A stretch of 9,177 bases of DNA, taken from contig JAQUND010000060.1 in NCBI GenBank assembly GCA_028717785.1, positions 1-9,177 of the forward strand, read 5' to 3'. Each line of letters begins with the position of its first letter. Within the stretch, counting starts at the first letter, position 1. Of the stretch, positions 6,434 through 9,177 are shown piece after piece. This DNA is from Candidatus Nanoarchaeia archaeon (GTDB lineage: Archaea; Nanoarchaeota; Nanoarchaeia; SCGC-AAA011-G17; JAFCDX01). The position numbers were made by a program, and so were the translations under genes. The notes beneath the pieces were generated by a model. It was not told the DNA's origin and ran no database searches. It saw only the letters and a program-made list of their open reading frames with translations.

Positions 6434-6595
6434 TTATTCAATCCCAATACGGGGCTCAAATTTGTCGCAAATTTGGTGCCAATAAACTGTTTGGTCTTGA
6501 TCTAAATCGCAAACACTCCAAGCATATTCATTTTCAGCATGTGTGCAATTGAAACAACATCGAGCTTCTCGTAAATTCATATCTCGTAAATTCAT
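6434..6595 (-). CDS. 53-residue four-cysteine mini-protein, probably metal-binding
   Basis: The frame reads ARCCFNCTHAENEYAW, then SVCDLDQDQTVYWHQICDKF and ends EPRIGIE. Cysteines fall at C13/C14, C17, C29 and C43, so C-x2-C-T-H ... C ... C-D-K-F. This is the familiar look of short orphan proteins with a CxNCxH start and a CxxF end, taken to bind zinc through four Cys. Two in-frame ATGs (6595 and 6580) are possible because a 15-bp tandem repeat duplicates the start; neither has a clear ribosome binding site. With the ATG at 6580 the product is 48 residues. It is the first minus-strand gene left of the divergent region. Its cysteine plan matches the protein at 5718-5930. Confidence 0.65.
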   Translation of the reverse strand: MNLRDMNLREARCCFNCTHAENEYAWSVCDLDQDQTVYWHQICDKFEPRIGIE

Positions 6596-6597
6596 AT
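6568..6597. repeat. Perfect 15-bp tandem duplication over a start codon
   Basis: CTCGTAAATTCATAT occurs twice in a row, at 6568-6582 and 6583-6597, without a mismatch. On the minus strand each copy contains ATGAATTTACGAG, so the repeat duplicates both the start codon and the first four codons (MNLRDMNLRE). The unit length is a multiple of three, so the frame is preserved. Confidence 0.9.
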
Positions 6598-6636
6598 TAT
6601 ATTTTATATTCAACTCAAACTAATATAAAAAGAAAT
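6596..6636. promoter_or_regulatory. AT-rich divergent promoter region
   Basis: The only divergent gap in the window, about 40 bases of nearly pure A/T between minus-strand and plus-strand starts. On the minus strand TATAAT sits directly before the ATG at 6595; a start of transcription downstream of it would fall inside the tandem repeat and favour the ATG at 6580 or a leaderless message. On the plus strand TAATAT (6621-6626) is a fair -10 ahead of the ATG at 6637. No good -35 box can be assigned for either, so exact sites are uncertain. Confidence 0.4.
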
Positions 6637-6867
6637 ATGAAAAAAGAAGATCTAGCAAATCGTTTGTTTTCTGATGTGAACGCAATAGTACCTGCGATTT
6701 TTAAAGGTTGCGTCATCTATAACAGACCAAGAGGCGGCTGGAAAGTTAAAGGTAGATTCCAGCTCGTGAATGATATATCTTTCGAAGATTTAGTTAAAAA
6801 ATTAAAAGGAACTAACTTGACAGCTAGTATTGTAAAACGACACATCTGTATAACAAAGGATTATTAA
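6637..6867 (+). CDS. Unknown 76-residue small basic protein
   Basis: The frame starts MKKEDLANRLFSDVNAIVPA and continues with a strand-like block (GGWKVKGRFQLVNDISFEDL) and a helix (VKKLKGTNLTASIV), ending KRHICITKDY. The helix-strand-strand-helix-strand order and excess of Lys/Arg would suit a small alpha/beta protein, possibly nucleic-acid or protein binding; I recognise no family. The ribosome binding site is weak (AAAAAGAAAT). The stop codon is immediately followed by the ATG of the next gene, so the two form a plus-strand operon, the only one in the window. Confidence 0.62.
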   Translation: MKKEDLANRLFSDVNAIVPAIFKGCVIYNRPRGGWKVKGRFQLVNDISFEDLVKKLKGTNLTASIVKRHICITKDY

Positions 6868-7239
6868 ATGGATTTAAATGAATTTGTAGAAAAATTTGGT
6901 ACTTTGTGTATACCGTATAAATCTAGTTTAGATGATTTCTTTGGAGAAATGAAACTCTTCAAAAGACAGAATGAGTATAAAATTACTGGTGGCCCAGAAG
7001 GTTATCTTACATTCTCTGAAAGTCAGCCTGCATTTGATTATTTTGAAAGTTTCTTTACTAATATTGGAGTGTTACAATGTCAAGTTATAACTGAAAATCC
7101 TGCATTAGCTGATGAAGAAGATTTAGAAAAGATCCAAGAAGCTATAAACAAGAAAGTTGAAAGAACACAGACACTTGCTTGTTCGGGCGATCCTGCTGTC
7201 AGCGTAGGGCGTGGTTGGGTATCGACAGACAACAACTAA
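6868..7239 (+). CDS. Unknown 123-residue acidic protein
   Basis: The ATG follows the upstream TAA with no gap; AAAGGA seven bases before it serves as ribosome binding site. The first 70 residues look like a compact alpha/beta domain (FVEKFGTLCIPYKSSLDDFF, then KITGGPEGYLTFSESQPAFD). A Glu/Asp-rich helix follows (PALADEEDLEKIQEAINKKV). The last 22 residues (LACSGDPAVSVGRGWVSTDN) are Gly/Ser-rich, and their DNA (about 7170-7239) is clearly richer in G+C than the rest of the gene, as if added from elsewhere. No signal peptide or membrane segment. Family not recognised. Confidence 0.62.
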   Translation: MDLNEFVEKFGTLCIPYKSSLDDFFGEMKLFKRQNEYKITGGPEGYLTFSESQPAFDYFESFFTNIGVLQCQVITENPALADEEDLEKIQEAINKKVERTQTLACSGDPAVSVGRGWVSTDNN

Positions 7240-7455
7240 CTATCCTAAAGAAACAATAAATAAACCAATTTCTAGTAACTCTTCCGTTGTTAATCTTATT
7301 GATCTATTCAAGAAAAAAGAAGTCTGTCCTTGAATTCTTTGTACACATCCAATATGTTTTCTGCCTTTATATATCTCATGAAACCAATAGGAACGATAAT
7401 GGCGTTTGAATGTGAGTGTTCTAGTTTGCTTTGTTATTACGAACTGGCTTTTCAT
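7240..7455 (-). CDS. Unknown 71-residue basic protein
   Basis: The start at 7455 has AAAGG just upstream, nine bases after the stop of the preceding gene, so it reads as the last member of the right-hand minus-strand set. The protein is basic and aromatic in its first half (LTFKRHYRSYWFHEIYKGRK). It ends in a helix (RLTTEELLEIGLFIVSLG). The pattern of short strands followed by one C-terminal helix is common in small phage-type orphans. Its stop codon directly abuts the stop of the plus-strand gene. Confidence 0.55.
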   Translation of the reverse strand: MKSQFVITKQTRTLTFKRHYRSYWFHEIYKGRKHIGCVQRIQGQTSFFLNRSIRLTTEELLEIGLFIVSLG

Positions 7456-7464
7456 TCGCCTTTC

Positions 7465-7803
7465 TTAATTATCCCAAATCGATCTAGTTGCTGTCATTTT
7501 GTTTCGAGCATGCATAATTGAATCTGCTTTAGCTTTCCGAGCAGCACAATACTTGCAGTTACCTTTATGTGTTGGGCCACCATGGTAATCTGATGCTACA
7601 AAGAAATATTCACATGAATCGAATTCAAACACTTTGATGTCCCATGTCAATGAACCATCAACTAATTGATATTTAATTATAGAGTCTTGTATAGAATCTG
7701 TTCGAACTTTTGCGTTTATTATTTTTTCAGGTTTTTCAGGTGTGCTATCAAAAGAACAAACTACGCAGAAAAGCACTATAAAAATAGAACCTGTATATCT
7801 CAT
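7465..7803 (-). CDS. Exported or lipoprotein-like protein with a Cys/His motif
   Basis: 112 residues. Residues 1-16 form a signal sequence (MRYTGSIFIVLFCVVC) followed by polar residues. C16 could be a lipobox cysteine, but VVC lacks the usual small residue at -1, so lipidation is uncertain. The mature part has an EYFF strand and then GGPTHKGNCKYCAARKAK (75-92): a His and a CxxC pair close together, resembling a motif in small cargo proteins that have a Y-[FI] strand followed by THxGNC. Metal binding is possible. The ATG overlaps the upstream TAA by one base (TAATG) with AAGGGA as binding site. Likely periplasmic or outer-membrane attached. Confidence 0.65.
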   Translation of the reverse strand: MRYTGSIFIVLFCVVCSFDSTPEKPEKIINAKVRTDSIQDSIIKYQLVDGSLTWDIKVFEFDSCEYFFVASDYHGGPTHKGNCKYCAARKAKADSIMHARNKMTATRSIWDN

Positions 7804-8186
7804 TATTTTTCCCTTGGTAGAATTGTAGTAACAACTTTTTCTTTGAAAACAATGGTAAAAGGTATGTCAGCAATTTCCTTATGAAATCTACCTGACTTTA
7901 GCGTTTGTATCATTGTTTCTACATCTGGTGTTAAAATTTCACTCTCAATCTTCTCAATGTCCATTTTGTAGACACGCTCTAAATAGCGTATAATTGCATG
8001 TTCGGTAACTATAGGTTTCTTTGAATCTTCTAATAAGTGTTTTTGTTCTAATTCATTCTTTTGAATGTCGTTTTGTGTTCTGTTTATTTCTTTGTTTAAA
8101 TCATTTCTTTGCCCAATAAGAGTTTCTAATTTAGATTTTAAATTAGCGAGTCTTGTTTGAATAAGTTTTAGAACATCATGACTCAT
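7803..8186 (-). CDS. Coiled-coil protein with a DUF4258-like C-terminal domain
   Basis: 127 residues in two parts. Residues 5-55 are a coiled coil with heptad Leu/Ile (LKLIQTRLANLKSKLETLIG and on). From residue 59 a compact domain begins IVTEHAIIRYLERVYKMDIE and ends FTIVFKEKVVTTILPRE. The HAxxRYxERV start and the closing strand VVTxL are shared by a family of small phage and island proteins, and resemble DUF4258 and related RelE/BrnT-type folds. H63, R67, E70 and R71 are the residues to watch. The start overlaps the upstream gene's stop by four bases (ATGA). If the fold is right it could be an RNase-like toxin or a phage accessory protein; neither is shown. Confidence 0.65.
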   Translation of the reverse strand: MSHDVLKLIQTRLANLKSKLETLIGQRNDLNKEINRTQNDIQKNELEQKHLLEDSKKPIVTEHAIIRYLERVYKMDIEKIESEILTPDVETMIQTLKSGRFHKEIADIPFTIVFKEKVVTTILPREK

Positions 8187-8548
8187 TTTCGACTTTCACA
8201 TGCTTTCCAAGTTTCATCTATACTCGGGTATCTGTCGTTTTCTTCCTGGAATTTCTCTACAAACTCTTCAAAGGTTCCTGCAGAAACAACTTCTTCGATT
8301 TCTTGTTGTTCTTGCTCTTCTTTCAAATGGGCATTCTGAATTCTAAGTTCACCAATCTGTTCTTCAAGCTCATCAATTTTGGTTTCAAGTTCAGCATAAT
8401 CTGATGCAGAGTTATGGTTCAACTCATCAAGAAGCCCTTCAATTATTTCGTCTGTTGTAGAACGACGTGAAATCTCGAAAAGCTTAAAAGTTGTTGCCTC
8501 GTCAAAATTCTTGCTACGGATAAGCAATTGAAGTTCTTGTAGTTCCAT
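8183..8548 (-). CDS. Acidic coiled-coil protein, partner of the DUF4258-like gene
   Basis: 121 residues, strongly acidic. Residues 1-45 contain two short helices (MELQELQLLIRSKNF, then DEIIEGLLDELNHN). Residues 52-85 are a clear coiled coil (ELETKIDELEEQIGELRIQN and on). The tail FEEFVEKFQEENDRYPSIDE then TWKACESR is a helical end seen in many phage orphans with a closing W-x-A/AW element. The ATG at 8548 has AAAGGAG nine bases upstream. The stop TGA overlaps the next ATG, and the partner also begins with a coiled coil, so the two proteins may dimerise with each other. An antitoxin-like role would fit but is not supported by a recognised DNA-binding motif. Confidence 0.65.
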   Translation of the reverse strand: MELQELQLLIRSKNFDEATTFKLFEISRRSTTDEIIEGLLDELNHNSASDYAELETKIDELEEQIGELRIQNAHLKEEQEQQEIEEVVSAGTFEEFVEKFQEENDRYPSIDETWKACESRK

Positions 8549-8619
8549 GAGAAAAGCTCCTTTGAAAATCTGTTTGACTTGTTTAGATTTTCTATATTGG
8601 GAGCCTTCATAAAATTATT

Positions 8620-9177
8620 TTATTGACATAGAATTCCGCTCTTTACGAAAGCTTTATCAAGTTTCTTGAGCTCTATATGGATTTTTTTGTCGATATCTTG
8701 CCATGTCATCCCTGTCAGTTCAAAATATATTGCTAAACGTTCTTCTAACCATGCTTTCTTGTCAGGAGCTTCATTAAAGGAAGGAACACCGTGGTATCTG
8801 TCAGCTAAAGACTTAAAACCTACGTCATCAACTATACAAGACTTATATTTGTCTGGGATCTTGTTCCAAATTGTTTTCACAAATATCGGGCATTTTTCAT
8901 TACCATCGTATATGTAATAAGGAACTTCTCCAACATTTTTTATTTTTATTGTCTTACCTATCTTTATAGCCATCCATTTGACTACAAGAAAAATGTAATC
9001 TCTTTCTGGTTCGCAAGCATTGTAATCAAAACCGATAGCATTTTTCCTGTGATCATAAGACAAGCCTGTAGAATCTGCTATGTTTATTGCTAGTCGCGAA
9101 TAATTATCTTTTTGATTGAATAATTGTGCAGGTTCTACATAGTGCTCCTGCAAAAATTCCCACATTTTAAGCAAGAG
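8620..9177 (-). CDS. Unknown protein of at least 181 residues, open at the right edge
   Basis: The frame is open to the end of the window. The first ATG is at 9165 (MWEFLQEHYVEPAQLFNQ); a TTG at 9174 is possible and neither has a visible ribosome binding site, so the gene may begin outside. Recognisable points are SYDHRKNAIGFDYNACEPER, a YYIYDG segment, DDVGFKSLADRYHGVPSFN, and a C-terminal helical part (LEERLAIYFELTGMTWQDID then KKIHIELKKLDKA). It has no membrane segment. The N-terminal region looks alpha/beta and the C-terminal helical. I do not recognise the family. A 71-base gap without a clear promoter or terminator separates it from the coiled-coil pair. Confidence 0.6.
   Translation of the reverse strand, partial: LLLKMWEFLQEHYVEPAQLFNQKDNYSRLAINIADSTGLSYDHRKNAIGFDYNACEPERDYIFLVVKWMAIKIGKTIKIKNVGEVPYYIYDGNEKCPIFVKTIWNKIPDKYKSCIVDDVGFKSLADRYHGVPSFNEAPDKKAWLEERLAIYFELTGMTWQDIDKKIHIELKKLDKAFVKSGILCQ

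Noticed and set aside
6340..6552. Plus-strand frame of 70 codons
   Set aside because: Begins with TTG without a binding site and is antisense to the Cys-rich mini-protein and the broken gene, both better supported.
3267..6595. Integron gene-cassette array
   Set aside because: Genes are small and co-oriented, but gaps are only a few bases or overlaps, leaving no room for attC sites, and no repeated intergenic element was found.
8573..8600. Plus-strand promoter-like TTGACT and TATATT
   Set aside because: The boxes are only 13 bases apart and no plus-strand gene follows.
8444..8609. Minus-strand frame beginning MKAPNIENLNK
   Set aside because: Most of it overlaps the coiled-coil gene in another frame and no ribosome binding site precedes it.

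Overview
The window holds two unlike parts. About 1-3164 carries an operon of type IV pilus / type II secretion-like minor pilins on the minus strand. About 3267-9177 is a more AT-rich block of tightly packed small genes, mostly orphans of 50-160 codons. The host looks Gram-negative: it has prepilin N-termini, a possible lipoprotein signal and strong AGGAGG-type ribosome binding sites. The pilin architecture and Cys-rich mini-proteins recall fibrobacter-like or other gut/rumen bacteria, but that is impression, not proof.

Pilin region. Read right to left along the minus strand, three genes are translationally coupled. They are a small I/V-like pilin (2841-3164), a PulJ/PilW-like prepilin with an apparent domain insertion (1738-2841) and a 526-residue PilX/GspK-like protein with beta-helix-like repeats (146-1726). 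A hairpin at 85-122 closes the operon. Beyond it the first 17 codons of another minus-strand gene begin (1-52). Minor pilins of this I/J/K type are known to form a pilus or pseudopilus tip; here two of the three carry extra exposed domains, which suggests a surface-binding tip.

Accessory block. Minus-strand genes follow from 3267 to 6595: membrane-anchored small proteins (3267, 4483, 5629), a protein with two SH3/KOW-like halves (4839), Cys-rich proteins (5264, 5718, 6434) and unknowns (3571, 4028). Between the two four-cysteine mini-proteins lies what reads as one gene broken by three single-base frameshifts (6016-6426). A short AT-rich divergent region (6596-6636) separates this set from two plus-strand genes (6637-7239). 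These end tail-to-tail against a second minus-strand set (7240-9177): a 71-residue unknown, an exported Cys/His protein, a coiled-coil protein with a DUF4258-like C-terminus, an acidic coiled-coil protein and a larger unknown running off the window edge.

Spacing is mostly overlapping or under 15 bases, as in prophage or genomic-island cargo. No integrase, transposase, tRNA, structural phage gene, CRISPR array or recognised defence effector is visible, so the role of the block cannot be assigned. The small genes at 5629-5712 and 6434-6595 and the broken gene were found by reading the minus strand directly.
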